NCBI RefSeq assembly: GCF_002288925.2
Contig: NW_022098004.1
Coordinates: forward strand, 15,456,983 to 15,520,982
From: Delphinapterus leucas
Lineage: Eukaryota; Chordata; Mammalia; Artiodactyla; Monodontidae
Length of the DNA stretch: 64,000 bases
Direction of reading: 5' to 3'
This document shows, piece by piece, positions 1-11,105 of this stretch (within the stretch, counting starts at the first letter, position 1; each line of letters opens with the position of its first letter). Position numbers and translations under genes: made by a program. The notes under the pieces were generated by a model. It did not search any database, was not told the DNA's origin, and worked only from the letters and a program-made list of their open reading frames with translations.

Positions 1-2872
1 AAAATCTCAAATAAACAATCTAACTTACACCTAAAGCAACTAAAAGAAGAACAAAGAAAACCCAAAGTCAGTAGAAGGAAAGAAATCATAAATATCAGAG
101 CAGAAATAAATGAAATAGAAACAAAGAAAACAATAGCAAAGATCAATAAAACTAAAACCTGGTTCTTTGAGAAAATAAACAAAATTGATCAGCCTTTAGC
201 CAGACTCATCAAGAAAAAAAGGGAGAAGACGCAAATCAATAAAATTAGAAATGAAAAAGGAGAAATCACAACTGACACCACAGAAGTACAAAGGATTATA
301 AGAGACTACTACAAACAACTATACGCCAATAAAATCAACAACCATGAAGAAATGGACAAATTCGTGGAAAGGTACAATTTTCCAAGACTAAACCAGGAAG
401 AATTAGAAAACATAAACAGATTTTTCACAAGTAATGAAATTGAAGCTGTAATCAAAAATCTTCCAACAAACAAAAGTCCTGGTCCAGATGGCTTCACAGG
501 TGAATTCTCTCAACATTTAGAGAAGAGCTAACACTTATCCTCCTCAAACTCTTCCAAAAAATTGCAGAGGAAGGAACACTCCCAAACTCGTTCTAAGAGG
601 CCACCATCACCCTGATACCAAAACCAGACAAATATATCACGAAAAAAGAAAATTACAGACCAATATCACTGATGAACATAGATGCAAAAATCCTCAACAA
701 AATACTAGCAAACAGAAGCCAACAACACATTAAAAGGATCATACACCATGATCAAGGCCAAGGATGCAAGGATTCTTCAATATTCGCAAATCAATCAATG
801 TGATACACCATATTAACAAATTAAGGAATAAAAACCATATGATCACCTCAATAGATGCAGAAAAAGCTTCTGACAAAACTCAACACCCATTTATGATAAA
901 AACTCTCCAGAAAATGGGCATAGAAGGAATCTACCTCAACATAATAAAGGCCATATATGACAAACCCACAGCAAACATCATTCTCAATGGTGAAAAACTG
1001 AAAGCATTTCCACTAAGATCAGGAACAAGACAAGGATGTCCACTCTCCCCACTGTTATTCAACATAGTTTTGGAAGTCCCAGCCACAGCAATTAGAGAGG
1101 AAAAAAAATAAAAGGAATACAAACTGGAAAAGAATTAAAACTGTCATTGTTTGTAGATGACATGATACTATACATAGAAAATCCTAAAGATGCCACCAGA
1201 AAACTACTAGAACTAATCAACGAATTTGGTAAGGTTTCAGGATACAAAATTAATGCATAGAAATCTCTTGCATTCCTATACACTAACAACTAAAAATCAG
1301 AAAGAGAAATTAAGGAAACAATCCCATTTACCACCACTACAAAAAGAATAAAATACCTAGGAATAAACCTACCTAAGGAGGCAAAAGCCTTGTACTCAGA
1401 AAACTATAAAACACTGATGAAAGAAATCAAAGATGCCATAAATAGATGGAGAAATATACCATGTTCTTGGATTGGAAGAATCAACATTGTGAAAATGACT
1501 ATACTACCCAAACCAATCTACAGTTCCAATGCAATCCCTATCAAACTACCAATGGCATCCTTCACAGAATTAAAACAAAAAAATTTACAATTTGTATGGA
1601 AACACAAAAGCCCCGAATAGCCAAAGCAATCTTGAGAAAGAAAAACAGAGCTGGAGGAATCAGGCCTGACTTCAAACTATACTACAAAGCTACAGTAATC
1701 AAGACAATATGGTACTGGCACAAAAAACAGAAATATAGGTCAATATTACAGGATAGAAAGCCCAGAGATAAACCCATGCACGTATGGTCACCTAATTTAT
1801 GACAAAGGAGGAAAGAACATATAATGGAGAAAAGATAGCCTCTTCAATAAGTGGTGTAGGGAAAACTGGACAGCTACTTTTGAAAGAATGAAATTAGAAC
1901 ACTACCTAACACAAAACACAAAAATAAAGTCAAAATGGATTAAAGACCTAAATGTAAGACTGGACACTATAAAACTCTTAGAGGAAAACGTAGGAAGAAC
2001 ACTCTTTGACATAAACCACAGCAAGATCTTTTTTGACCCACTTCCTGGAGTAATGAAAATAGAAACAAAAATAAACAAATGGGACCTAATTAATCTTAAA
2101 TGCATTTGCACAGCAAGGGAAACCATAAACAAGATGAAAACACAACCCTCAGAATGGGAGAAAATATTTGCAAACAAATCAACGGACAAAGCATTAATCT
2201 CCAAAATATACAAACTGCTCAGGGAGCTCAATATTAAAAAAAACAAACAACCCAATTAAAAAATGGGCAGAAGACCTAAATAGACATTTCACCAAAGAAG
2301 ACACACAGATGGCCAGGAGGCACATGAAAAAATAGTCAACATCACTAATTATTAGAGAAATGTAAATCAAAACTACAATGTGTTATCACCTTATACCGGT
2401 TAGAATGGGCATAATCAGAAAATCTACAAACAACAAATGCTGGAAAGGGTGTGGAGAAAAGGGAACCTTTTGCACTGTTGGTGGGAATGTAAATTGATAC
2501 AGCCACTATAGAGAACAGTATGGAGGTTCCTTAAGAAACTAAAAACAGAACTACCATATGACCCAGCAATCCCACTACTGGGCATATACCCTGAGAAAAC
2601 CATAATTCAAAAGGACACATGTACCCCAATGTTCACTGCAGCACTATTTACAATAGCCAGGACAAGGAAACAAGCTAAATGTCCAATGACAGATGAATGG
2701 ATAAAGATGTGGTACATATATACAAGGGAATATTACTCAGCCATAAAAGGAACGAAATTGGGTCATTTGTAGAGATGTGGATGGACCTAGACTAAAGTCT
2801 GTCATACAGAGTGAAGTAAGCCAGAAAGAGAAAAACAAATATCGTATATTAATGCATATATGTGGAATCTAG
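1..2872 (+). pseudogene. L1-A ORF2 remnant (reverse transcriptase and C-terminal region)
   Basis: The ORF2 protein normally nicks target DNA and reverse transcribes L1 RNA at the nick. The open pieces lie at about 764-1111, 1390-1620, 1446-1802 and 1888-2259 in shifting frames. Recognisable RT features are the motif A region ending SIDAEKAS (first catalytic Asp near 854), the [14 protein letters not shown] box at about 1025-1066 and an FVDD box at 1150-1161, where active L1s carry FADD. The Cys-rich C-terminal segment is visible near 2437-2500 but frameshifted. In-frame stops near 593 and 1258 and several indels mark it as dead. The homology is certain; the exact end of the ancestral frame is estimated. 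Confidence 0.93.
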
Positions 2873-3226
2873 AAAAATGGCACAGATGAACCTATTTGCA
2901 GGGCAGGAATAAAGATGCACACGAAGAGAACAGACATGTGGACACAGAGTGGGAAGTGGAGGGTGGGACGAATTGGGAGACTTTGTTTGACATAAGTACA
3001 CTACCACGTTTAAAACAGGTAGTGGGAACCTGCTGTATAGCACAGGGAGCTCAGCTCGGTGCTCTGTGATGACCTAGATGGGTGGGATGGGGGGTGAGGG
3101 GTAGGAGGGAGGTCCAAGAAGCAGGGAATATAAGTATACATATAGCTGGTTTATTTCATTGTACAGCAGAAACTAACACAACATTGTAAAGCAATTATAC
3201 TCCAATAAAAAAATAATAATTAAAAA
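1..3226 (+). mobile_element. LINE-1 (L1-A), 3'-complete, cut by the left window edge
   Basis: A plus-strand LINE-1 begins inside ORF2, already past the endonuclease domain, and continues through the reverse transcriptase, the C-terminal region and a 3' UTR of about 350 bp to an A-rich end near 3200-3226. The 3' UTR has the cetartiodactyl form, with an AATAAA-like signal near 3203. The same sequence occurs in reverse orientation in the other young L1s of the window. The reading frame is broken by several stops and frameshifts, so this copy cannot move by itself. The 5' part lies outside the window. Confidence 0.95.
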
Positions 3227-3281
3227 ATATGCAATTTGTTGTATGTTAGTTATAACTCAATAAAGCTGTCCAAAAAAATAG
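3227..3281 (+). mobile_element. Short L1M 3' end fragment
   Basis: Directly after the L1-A tail comes a short stretch ending in a CAATAAAGCTGT-type signal and an A run, which is how many older L1M 3' UTRs end. It is either a stub of an older L1 into which L1-A inserted or a second tiny insertion. It is too short for family assignment. Confidence 0.5.
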
Positions 3282-4122
3282 GCAAAATATTTTAATAATG
3301 CTTCACCATAGAAGAAATACATATAGCAAATAAATAAATGAAAGATGCTCTACATCATGAGTTATCAGAGAAATGCAATTAAAATTACAATGAAACATCA
3401 ATACATGCTGAATGGAATAGTTAAAATTTAAAATACTAACACCACCAAGAGCTGATGTGAATAACCAGAGCTGCTATACACTGCCGATAGGAAAACAAAT
3501 GGAATAGCCACTTTGGGAAAAAGTTTGGTAGTATTTTAGGATGTTAATCATACATTTATCTTATAACATAGCAGCTTCATTCCTAGGTAGTCACCCAGCA
3601 AAAATAAAAATCTATGGCCCCACAAAGACCTGCAGGCAAATGGTTATAGCAGCTTTATTACTAATAGCCAAAACCTTAAAACAACCCAAATGTCCATTAA
3701 CTGGCTAATGGATAAACAACTTATGGTACATATGTATAATGGAGTACTATTCACACAGAAAAAGGAATAAACTACTGATACATGCAACAACATGAATGAA
3801 TCTTAAACGCGTTATGCCAAGTGAAAGAAGCCAGACATAAAAGGCTGCATACTACAGAATTCCATTAACATCATGTTCTCAAAGTACAAACGTATAGTGG
3901 CAGATATCAGATCAGTGGTTGCTAGGGTATAGGTATGGGATCTGAGAATTGATGATAAAGGAGCATGAGGTAAATTTATAGACTACAGAAATACTCCATA
4001 TCTTGATTATGGTAGTAGTTCACAATTGCTTATATTTATCAAAATTCATAGAACTATACTCCTAAAAAGAGTGAATTTTACCATACGTAAATTAAGCCTC
4101 AATAAAACTGACTTTAATAAAA
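3282..4122 (+). mobile_element. Ancient L1M 3' part (ORF2 C-terminal end and 3' UTR)
   Basis: The segment follows the conserved L1 ORF2 C-terminal region at DNA level: the stretch on animals-per-site-style repeats around 3660-3790 (AACCCAAATGTCCATTAACT, then the region around GGAGTACTATTCA) and then a 3' UTR ending in a CAATAAAACTGACTTTAAT-like tail near 4100-4122. It is much more diverged than L1-A, shows no long open frame, and is of L1M age. Plus orientation. Confidence 0.85.
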
Positions 4123-5080
4123 AGCAGCAGCCAGGGGGTGGAAAAAAGACACATTACATACAGGAGAACAAAGATCAGAATGACTCCAAATATCTTACTA
4201 ACAACAACACAAGACAGAAAAAAATAGAATATTAATGTACTAAAAAACACAATTATATATCCAGCTTAAAAATAAATGTTTCAAAATTGAAAGTGAACTA
4301 AAAACCTTTTCAAGTTAAAAAAAAAAAAAAAACACAACCTAATAGAATCCATTACCAACAAGCCATACCATAAGCAATGTTAAAGGAAGTTCTTCAGACT
4401 GAAGGAAACAAATGAAAACTTGGATCTACAAGAAGAGATAGAGTGTCAGAAATGGTAAGATGTAGGCCAATAGAATTTACTCTCATCTTCCTAATTTCAT
4501 TAAACCTCCGCAAAAAGAAAGCACCAGGCCTGGATGGATGCACTGGTGTTTTCTATCAAATCTTTAACAAAAAATAATACCAATCCTATACAAAATCTTT
4601 CAAGAAATAGAGAAGAATACAACACATCTCAGATCATTTAAAGAAGTCAGACAGCACTGCCCTAATGCTAAAATCAGAAAATCACAAGAAAGCAAAACCA
4701 AGACCAATTTCCCTTATGTAACACTCTAAAGAAAAAAATTTTAAGATCACATTAAAAGACATAAAACAATCAGGATATACTATGTTCATGGATGGAAAAA
4801 TTGAATATTGTAAAGATGACAGTTCTTCCCAAATTAATGTGTATATTCAAAGCAATTCCTATCAAAACCCCAAGAAGATTTCTCATGGTATTTAGTAAAC
4901 TGATCATAAAAATTTATATGGAAGATCTAAGGGCCAAGAATAAATAAGACAAGAGAACAACTTGGTATAGGGGGTAAAGAGAGCAGTTTACCCTACTGAA
5001 TATTGTCTTAGTTTAGAGATAAAGTAACTTAAAACACTATGTTATATGTGCAGGGCGAGACAAATGAAACAGACTAGAAG
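4123..5080 (+). mobile_element. Ancient L1M fragment, ORF1 end into ORF2
   Basis: The first part matches the C-terminal ORF1 region of old L1s (the GTTAAAGGAAGTTCTTCAGA stretch at about 4379-4398). From about 4500 there are scraps of ORF2 RT-domain sequence, including the AAGCACCAGGCCTGGATGG region that encodes the conserved SPGPDG-type motif and the ATGGATGGAAAAATTGAATA region near 4790. Indels and stops are everywhere. An A-run at 4317-4331 breaks it up. Confidence 0.8.
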
Positions 5081-5094
5081 CTCAAAAACAAAGG

Positions 5095-5163
5095 CAAACA
5101 CACACACACACACATATGTATATATGTGTGTATATATATATATATATATACACATATATATGT
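5095..5163. repeat. (CA)n / (TA)n microsatellite
   Basis: A compound dinucleotide repeat: a short CA run changes to TATG/TGTA and then to about ten TA units before ending CACATATATATG. It sits at the 3' side of the old L1M fragment. Confidence 0.9.
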
Positions 5164-5217
5164 AGAAACTGTATGGAAACATGACATTATCCATTCAGTG
5201 AGGAAAGGATGTCCTAT

Positions 5218-5430
5218 TCCAGAGGTTGGCAAACTCTTTCTGTTAAGGGCCAGACAGTAATATATCAGGCTTTGAAGCCCATATAGTCTCTGTCACAACT
5301 ACTCAACTCCAACATTGTAGCACAAAAGCACCCAGATAACAAGTAAACAAGTGGATGTACCTGTGTTCCCACAGAATTTTATTTACGTAAACATAGTGTG
5401 TCAGATTTGGCCCATGGGCCAATGTTTTCC
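5218..5430. mobile_element. hAT-type non-autonomous DNA transposon fossil
   Basis: The sequence begins CCAGAGGTTGGCAAACTC and ends near TTTGGCCCATGGGCC, with the internal GGGCCAGACAGTAATAT and TATTTACGTAAACA stretches typical of a common mammalian Charlie/MER-type element. I recognise the repeat, but I am not certain of its family name. The terminal inverted repeats have decayed and it has no coding capacity. Confidence 0.75.
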
Positions 5431-5892
5431 AAACAGCAACAAAACAACAAAAAATTTTTAGTTAAAACCATTTCTCACATCATACACAAAACTAAGTTTC
5501 AGGTGAACTAAAGTTCTAATGTGAAAAAGTAATGTTTGATGATGTAAATTATATTCAGAACAAGCTAGTGGAATTTCACGATAAAAATCATTTTACTATA
5601 AGACATCCAAAACATTAAGGCACAAAAAATATTTTAACTCTTGATGTTGATCAAGTATTCTCCTAATTTTTATGTTAATGCAAAAAGATACATCTTGTCA
5701 ATTTACTTCTTGTATACCTGTGTGCCCATACCCTCATCTGTGAATGACCTTCCTTTAATTTTAGAAAGCATTTCAGTGACTTCTCTAAATTATTAACCCA
5801 GTGCTCAATTGAAAGTGGTGCTACTAATACAACTTCTTCAAGCTTTCCCATCCCAACTTTCTTCAGAACAAGTCTTAATTCAGAAGTTAAAT
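5431..5892. other. Non-repetitive stretch with one open minus-strand segment
   Basis: No recognisable repeat. On the minus strand, 5890 down to 5675 stays open for about 72 codons in AT-rich DNA, with a mixed, protein-like composition (for example KVGMGKLEEVV and IEHWVNNLEKS). It lies about 1.5 kb inside the direction of the minus-strand candidate first exon at 7425-7592. It has no convincing splice acceptor, because a SINE sits directly upstream. I do not recognise a protein family. It may be an exon, a pseudogene piece or chance. Confidence 0.35.
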
Positions 5893-5899
5893 GACGGCC

Positions 5900-6082
5900 T
5901 TTTTTTTTTTTTTTTTGCGGTATGCGGGGCCTCTCACTGTTTTGGCCTCTCCCGTTGCGGAGCACAGGCTCCGGACGCGCAGACCCAGCGGCCATGGCTC
6001 ACGGGCGGGATCCTCCCGGACCGGGGCACGAACCCACGTCCCCTGCAACGGCAGGCGGACTCTCAACCACTGCGCCACCAGG
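5900..6082 (-). mobile_element. CHR-type SINE
   Basis: A tRNA-derived cetacean SINE in reverse orientation. The T-run at 5900-5916 is its poly-A tail, and the tRNA-like head with pol III boxes lies at 6000-6082. A 7-bp direct repeat GACGGCC at 5893-5899 and 6083-6089 looks like the target-site duplication. The body is shorter than the other copies because of an internal deletion around 6003-6010. Lysine-rich or Arg-rich open frames across it are translations of the SINE. Confidence 0.93.
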
Positions 6083-6089
6083 GACGGCC

Positions 6090-7050
6090 ATTTTTAAGAA
6101 GTAAAGCACTTAGCTGCTTTGGCTGTTTAACTATTTCTACTTTTTAAGAAATATAAATACACTTCTAGAACTGGACTTAGGTTCTATGGAAATCGGTACT
6201 TCAGAGTGGACTTTAAAACTCCCTGAAATTGATACAAAATTTTTGTGTGTATGTGTCATATTCTATACAAAAGATTCAAGGTTTTCCTTGCTTCTTAAAG
6301 GGGACTATGACCCCCCCCACCCACACACACACAAAAAAAGAACCTCTGTTCCAGAGGCTGGACATACAGAAAATCAAGTTGAATGATAAGATTAGAAAGA
6401 AAATAGAAGATTTTCATAGTCATAGACAGGGGATATAGGAAAAGATGTCCATTTATGCTATAAAACTCTTTAAGTGGTTCTGAATTTCAATTTGAAATTC
6501 AGTCGATAGGGATGTAGTGGGGGGAGTCAGATCATAATAGACACAGAAGGTTAATGAAGAGAACACTTTTCAATCAGTGTTTTTTTGCTTGTTTGTTTTT
6601 TATGTTACCGATGAAGCCTCAGTTTCACTGTACCCCAACAGACCTATTGGCTTTGTTCTGTTTTAAGGTCTGGAAAGTATTCATAACGCCAAAACGAAAC
6701 GTATGTGTTAACAGGGTCCGACCAAGAACAAAATAATCCTATTTTCGACAGGAATCCAATCATTCAGAGTCAGCAACTGGGACAAGACCTTACATTTCTG
6801 TAGCGCTTTATACAGCGCTTGCACTTGCCGCTTTCCGCTGGAAAAGCGTCCCAGTTGGGAAGAAGTGGACAGCAGCATCCTATTCCTTGATAAGGAACGT
6901 TCTGGACTCAGTTTGTGAGATGTGGGGCGGTCCCCAGGTTGCTCAGGAGTCTTTTCCACACTGTCAAGGGCAGGTAGAAAGTTTCTGACAGTGTTGGTGA
7001 TGGAGAGCCGGATATAATTACGAAAGAAGTCTGGGGGAGTCAAGTACGCT
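6090..7050. other. Non-repetitive flank of the CpG island
   Basis: No transposon is recognised here apart from a short C/CA-rich run at 6308-6333. Base composition rises in GC from about 6720 onward. A minus-strand frame is open from 7043 to 6708 (111 codons, starting MTPPDFF). It lies downstream of the minus-strand candidate first exon, but I see no family and no clear exon borders. A palindromic AGCGCT pair flanks a TTTATA at about 6802-6818. Confidence 0.4.
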
Positions 7051-7790
7051 TGGGGGAGGTGTTAGCACGGCAGGGTCGGAGGGTCGCTACTGGGGAGGGA
7101 AGGAACTGAGAGACACCGTTGGCGAAAGAAGAGGAAAAGGGAGCGTCAGGAGGAGCCTCCCTCCAGGGGCGACAGAATAGGGGCGGGCGCGTTGTCTCTG
7201 AGACGCGAGGAAAACGACGTGAGAGAAGAACCTAGAGGCTGCGAGGAAGTGAACAGAGGGGCTGCCTCAGGGAGGGAAGAAGCCCGGCTGAAGCCCCTCA
7301 TCTCGAGGCGGCTTGTTTGACTCAGCGTCCCTGCACCTCGGCCGCCCTTTTCGTCCTTCTCCCCTCAGGGTCGCTCACCACCCAGTTTGTTGGCTCCAGC
7401 AAGACACACAGCTGCCTTCCTTACCTCACGAACTCTCCGCGCCACAAATTCAAGTAAGAGTTCCAGAGCCTCGCAGCCCGGAACGTCTCCCAGAGTGAAG
7501 GACAGATGGACCAATCGAAGCCCGGCTGGCCGCAAGCGTACAAGGCGGTGGGCGGGGCGAAGTGATGGGGTGGGACCAAACTGCGCTGCCATGACGATGG
7601 CTTCCGGTGGGCGGGCTGTGGTGACTTACAGCCGGAAGGCGAGACGCCGCGGGAAAAGCGGTCCTGTTAGGTGGTCAAGGTGGTTTGGGGCTGAGGTCGT
7701 CTCCTCAAGAGTAACCGCGGGCCTGTGCTACGGTCACGCCACCGGCCTTCGTTTCCTTTAGCCTTCTCTCTCACCAAACGATTTTCCTGT
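7050..7790. promoter_or_regulatory. CpG island, probable bidirectional promoter
   Basis: About 740 bp rich in G, C and CpG stands out from AT-rich surroundings. It contains GC boxes (GGGGCGGGCG at about 7180; GTGGGCGGGGC at about 7549-7559; GGGCGGGC near 7609-7616), a CCAAT box at 7511-7515, and two ETS-type sites (CTTCCGG at 7601-7607 and CCGGAAG at 7632-7638). There is no TATA box next to the likely start sites. Candidate first exons with good splice donors point left and right from it. This is the usual architecture of a housekeeping promoter shared by head-to-head genes. The promoter role is inferred from composition and motifs. Confidence 0.8.
7425..7592 (-). CDS. Candidate first coding exon of an unnamed minus-strand gene (partial)
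   Basis: On the minus strand an ATG at 7592-7590 sits in a fair start context (purine at -3, G at +4), about 9 bp inside an ETS site. The frame runs 56 codons and ends exactly in phase 0 at a consensus splice donor, GAG|GTAAGG (exon end 7425, intron from 7424). The peptide begins MAAQFGPTPSL and is rich in Leu and Arg. I recognise no family. If transcription starts to the left of the CCAAT box, the exon would be untranslated and the frame accidental. The next exon is not securely found. The donor is visible; the exon call is inferred. Confidence 0.4.
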
Positions 7791-7821
7791 CCATTTATAA
7801 AGTGCAAGTTGTTTCCCCAAG
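7630..7821 (+). other. Candidate 5' untranslated first exon of an unnamed plus-strand gene
   Basis: To the right of the ETS sites the plus strand runs to a strong splice donor, CCAAG|GTAAGCG, with the exon end at 7821 and the intron from 7822. A frame from an ATG at 7594 stops at 7759-7761, before this donor, so the exon is probably non-coding. The start near 7630 is a guess based on the ETS site at 7632-7638. Weaker alternative donors (TTAG|GTGGTC, CAAG|GTGGTT) occur at 7670-7680. No downstream exon is proven. Confidence 0.4.
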
Positions 7822-9200
7822 GTAAGCGTGTAGTACCATCACCCCTTGTTGGGTAAGGGGTAACGGAAACTTGAGTCCACTTTGTCACCCGGGGAGCGGG
7901 TACTAAAAAAAGGAAAAGGTGAAAATTTGGATTTCTAAACATTTAGTAATGGTTTACCGTGTGAATTTTTACTGTATCGTACACAGTTTGTAGTCTTTAA
8001 ATATTGGGTGCAACTTGAGTTACGGTTAAATTTAAAATTCTAGTTATTTCTGACCGTCAAATTTCATCCGTCAAATTTCATCTAAACCGGGTATTAAAGA
8101 GCTTAATTTAAAAATTTTATGTAACAGTCTAAAAGCTTCTCTAATTTAAGTTCTTAATCTCCCGTTAAGTCTGAAGTTAGATGGTAAGATGGGCAGGTGC
8201 TTTGAATCCAGACCATTTCAGGAATCAAACTAATTAAGCTGAGGCTCCTCTTTTCTTAGCTCATCACTTGAATCTAAAATAATTGAAACCAGGTGCTATG
8301 CATGGCTCCTTTGGTTCAACGTGTATCTCTTTTGGCGATAATGGTCTCACATAAGTCTCTCATTTATGGAAGAACGTAAGCATTGTTGAAATGATGGAGG
8401 AGAAGTAAGGCTTTCTACAGACAAATAATACTTTTTAAAAAAACTTACAGCTTTGAAACACATCTTTCAACAAAACAAAAGTCGTTAAATTCTTGTCTCC
8501 AAAATCTAAAAGAAAAATTCAGCAGAACTTACCTGCTTATCAAGAAGAATTTCTTCCTCTACACTTAAGACAGGGAAGCATTTGTGAAAGCTTAGATCTA
8601 TATGTGTTTAGGTTCCTGCCAACCCCTTTCTTAAAATTCCATCTTTAAAACTCCTTGCTATTGAGCACTTTTCCAGCAGCTTGGATGAAACATTCCAAAT
8701 AACTTAGCCTGAAGGTTAGAAATTTCATTAAATAAAAAATTAAATATATTAGAATACTTAGGTATGAAACATTAATGAGCAGAGTAACACATTCTTCAGA
8801 AGAAGAGGCACTTAAGAAAACACAGGCCACATGCACTGTGGAGCCATCTACTGTGATGAGGTTTGACAAGCAAGAGATCAAAAAATGGCCAGATTTCAAA
8901 AGAGAATGTTCTGTGAGATGCTTATTGCCCTCATAGACCATTTGAAAATAAAACCAACTCTCAGCAGAAGCCCAAGAGGCTTTAGAGATGAACCAGACCA
9001 TCCTTTGCATGTCAGTATTATACTGAACAAAGTCAGTTATACTGTTATTTATCTGCAGGGGGAAAATGCCTAAATTTTGTAAGGATTTAGGACATTAATT
9101 AAGAAATATATAGTGGTTATAGAGTTTAGAAAGCCAAGAAAGGAGACCTGAATCTAAGGTAGATTTACTTGGGAAAAACAATGTTCTCTAGTAGCATTTG
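7822..9200. other. Non-repetitive stretch, probably intron, with exon-like frames
   Basis: No transposon is recognised. The best plus-strand acceptor-like sites are near 8269 (TTTTCTTAG) and 8670-8675 (CACTTTTCCAG). From 8775 an ATG frame runs 53 codons (MSRVTHSSEEEAL start, including [14 protein letters not shown]). Where it fails near 8903, a second frame from 8885 continues through [17 protein letters not shown] to a stop at 9073. A single-base indel would join the two. A minus-strand frame of 121 codons overlaps (9010-8645). I do not recognise any of these products. Confidence 0.3.
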
Positions 9201-9204
9201 ACTT

Positions 9205-9550
9205 TGTACTGTCCATTCCTCTCACCTAAATGTCCTCTCCCCTCTGCTTGGTTGAATCTTACTAATCTCTCACGACCCAGGTCACATTTTGAATTTTTTT
9301 GAGCTGTAACCCATAGTTAACTCTCTCCCTCCAGAACACCTATAGAATTATAAATATACTCTTTATTTGGCTTTTTTGTTCTTTAGGACTGGTAAAGTTT
9401 TTATCATTTATGTTGATGAATGTATCTTACATATAGTTTGCCACATCTGCTAGATTCTAAGCTACTTAGAGTTGTATTCACCACTGTACCTGGCAGAATG
9501 ACTTGAACATGGTAAACATAATTCTGATGTAAAAATGCCTAAGTTAAGAT
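9205..9550 (+). mobile_element. Ancient L2 LINE 3' part
   Basis: The segment follows the L2 3' consensus at DNA level: the stretch on sales-of-exon-like CTAGATTCTAAGCTACTTAG, then TTCACCACTGTACCTGGCAG near 9477-9496, which is the hallmark of L2 3' ends. It is heavily diverged and has no coding capacity. Confidence 0.7.
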
Positions 9551-9572
9551 TAGTATTAAATATAGTTGGTAG

Positions 9573-9962
9573 CTGTGTTAGTTTTCTGGGTTTGCTGTAA
9601 CAGAATACCACAGACTGAGGGAATAAACAGCAGCAATTAATTTTCTCACAATTCTAGAGGCTAGAAAGTCCAATATCAAGGTGTCAGCAGGGTTGATTTC
9701 ATTCTGAAACCTCTCTCTTTGGCATGTAGTTTTGCCTCTGTCTTCACATGGTCTTTACTTCATGGACATACACATCTGTGTCCATATTTCTTCTTATAAG
9801 GATATCAGACATATTGGATTAGGGCCCATCCTAAAGACCTCATTTTAATTTAGTTACCTCTTTAAAGACCTTATCTCCAAATATGGTTGCATTCTGAAGT
9901 ACTGGGGATTAGGACTCAGCATATGAATTTGTGGGGGGGGGAAACAATTCAGTCCGTAACAA
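9573..9962 (+). repeat. Ancient mammalian interspersed repeat, copy 1
   Basis: A well-known mammalian repeat by sequence, running from GTTAGTTTTCTGGGTTTGCTG, through the CACAATTCTAGAGGCTAGA and CTTCTTATAAGGATATCAG segments, to CAATTCAGTCCGTAAC. A second, more deleted copy lies at 55015-55350. The ends resemble those of an LTR-type element, but I cannot assign the family name with confidence. Non-coding. Confidence 0.75.
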
Positions 9963-10924
9963 TAACCAACACTCAAAAAGAAGAAATGATTGGGAGCAGT
10001 TGTCTGTCATCATTAGACCTCTCATCTTTAGACCTATAGATAACATAATTGTGTACATCAGATTAGCATAAGGTAATAGGGAGTGGGAGAGCCTGTGGTA
10101 AGTCAGAGAATATTTGCCCAAAGACATTCAAATTAAAATTTGTCAAAAAACAAAAAACACAACGCACACACACACACATCCCAGCACACCAACAAAATAC
10201 CGGGTCATCCAAACAAACAAAGAAAAACAAGCTGATTGGTTTTGGCTCATAGGGATCTGGTTTGCAAAAACCACCAGCATATTATTTCATTTGGAATCTA
10301 TAACCTCTTAAGTAGATACTGGACATACTAAGTATGTTTTTGCATATCCAAAGACATTTTCCCCAGATCCCATTGGTTCACACATAACTTTTTTATTGAG
10401 TACCTGCTTTATTGAAGGAACTGTACTAAGTGCCTTGCTGAGATTAAAATCCATAAATTTAGCCACATATATCCAAGAGTTACAAGGACATCCAATTTTT
10501 GACATAATTTATTAAATGCATAACCATGCATAGTTTAGTATTTTGGGGGATACAGCTTTATCCTGTAAATAAATTAGAACTCTGAAAAAAAATTCTTTGT
10601 CAGATTCTGTGCTCTGATAAGGCCAAGGTTCTGATCTCAAATGCAAGTGTAAAGGACAGGAGACATATACAAAAATAATTATAGTGCAAGATAAAAATGA
10701 GACTGTAAGAGAATTATAAAGTACTGTGGGAAATTAGAGGAGGAAAAGATTTCTTCCAGGTTGGCGTGTTACTAAAAGTGTTTAATGCAATTAGAATTAC
10801 TCTTTCTTGTAGCACTTGGTACACATTAACCAATGTGTTGTATGTTAGTTATTTGCATATGTTCACAACTCCCCCAGTACAATCTGAAATATAGAAGAAT
10901 GTTTTAATCTTTATATGCTCCAGT
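9963..10924. other. Mostly non-repetitive, with a CA-rich patch and faint L2/MIR traces
   Basis: A short CA-rich tract lies at about 10158-10180. Around 10395-10470 there is a trace of the MIR/L2-type core (ATTGAGTACCTGCTTTATTG ... AAGTGCCTTGCTGAG). Nothing coding is recognised. The open frames here are short and unremarkable. Confidence 0.4.
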
Positions 10925-11105
10925 CTAGTGTTGCTCAAAAGTATCAGAGTCACCTGGGGAACTTTTTAACAATAAACTTTTCTCAACTCTGGCTCTATAG
11001 ATTCTAATTTAGTAGGCCTGGAGGAATGCTAGAGAATCTCTGTTTTTAAAAGGTTTCTCCCACTTAATGATTCTGATTATCAACGGCACTTAGAACCTTC
11101 TGCCC
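10925..11105 (+). mobile_element. MER5A-like hAT DNA transposon
   Basis: The segment has the order of MER5A: AAGTATCAGAGTCACCTGGG, then a tract near TAGTAGGCCTGGAGG, then GAATCTCTGTTTTTAAAAGG and a closing GATTCTGATTATCAA-type end. It is a short non-autonomous element of the Charlie group with decayed terminal repeats. Confidence 0.75.

Noticed and set aside
7387..7761. Plus-strand 124-codon frame in the CpG island.
   Set aside because: It overlaps the candidate minus exon and core promoter in GC-rich DNA, runs past the likely start sites, and stops before the good donor at 7821.
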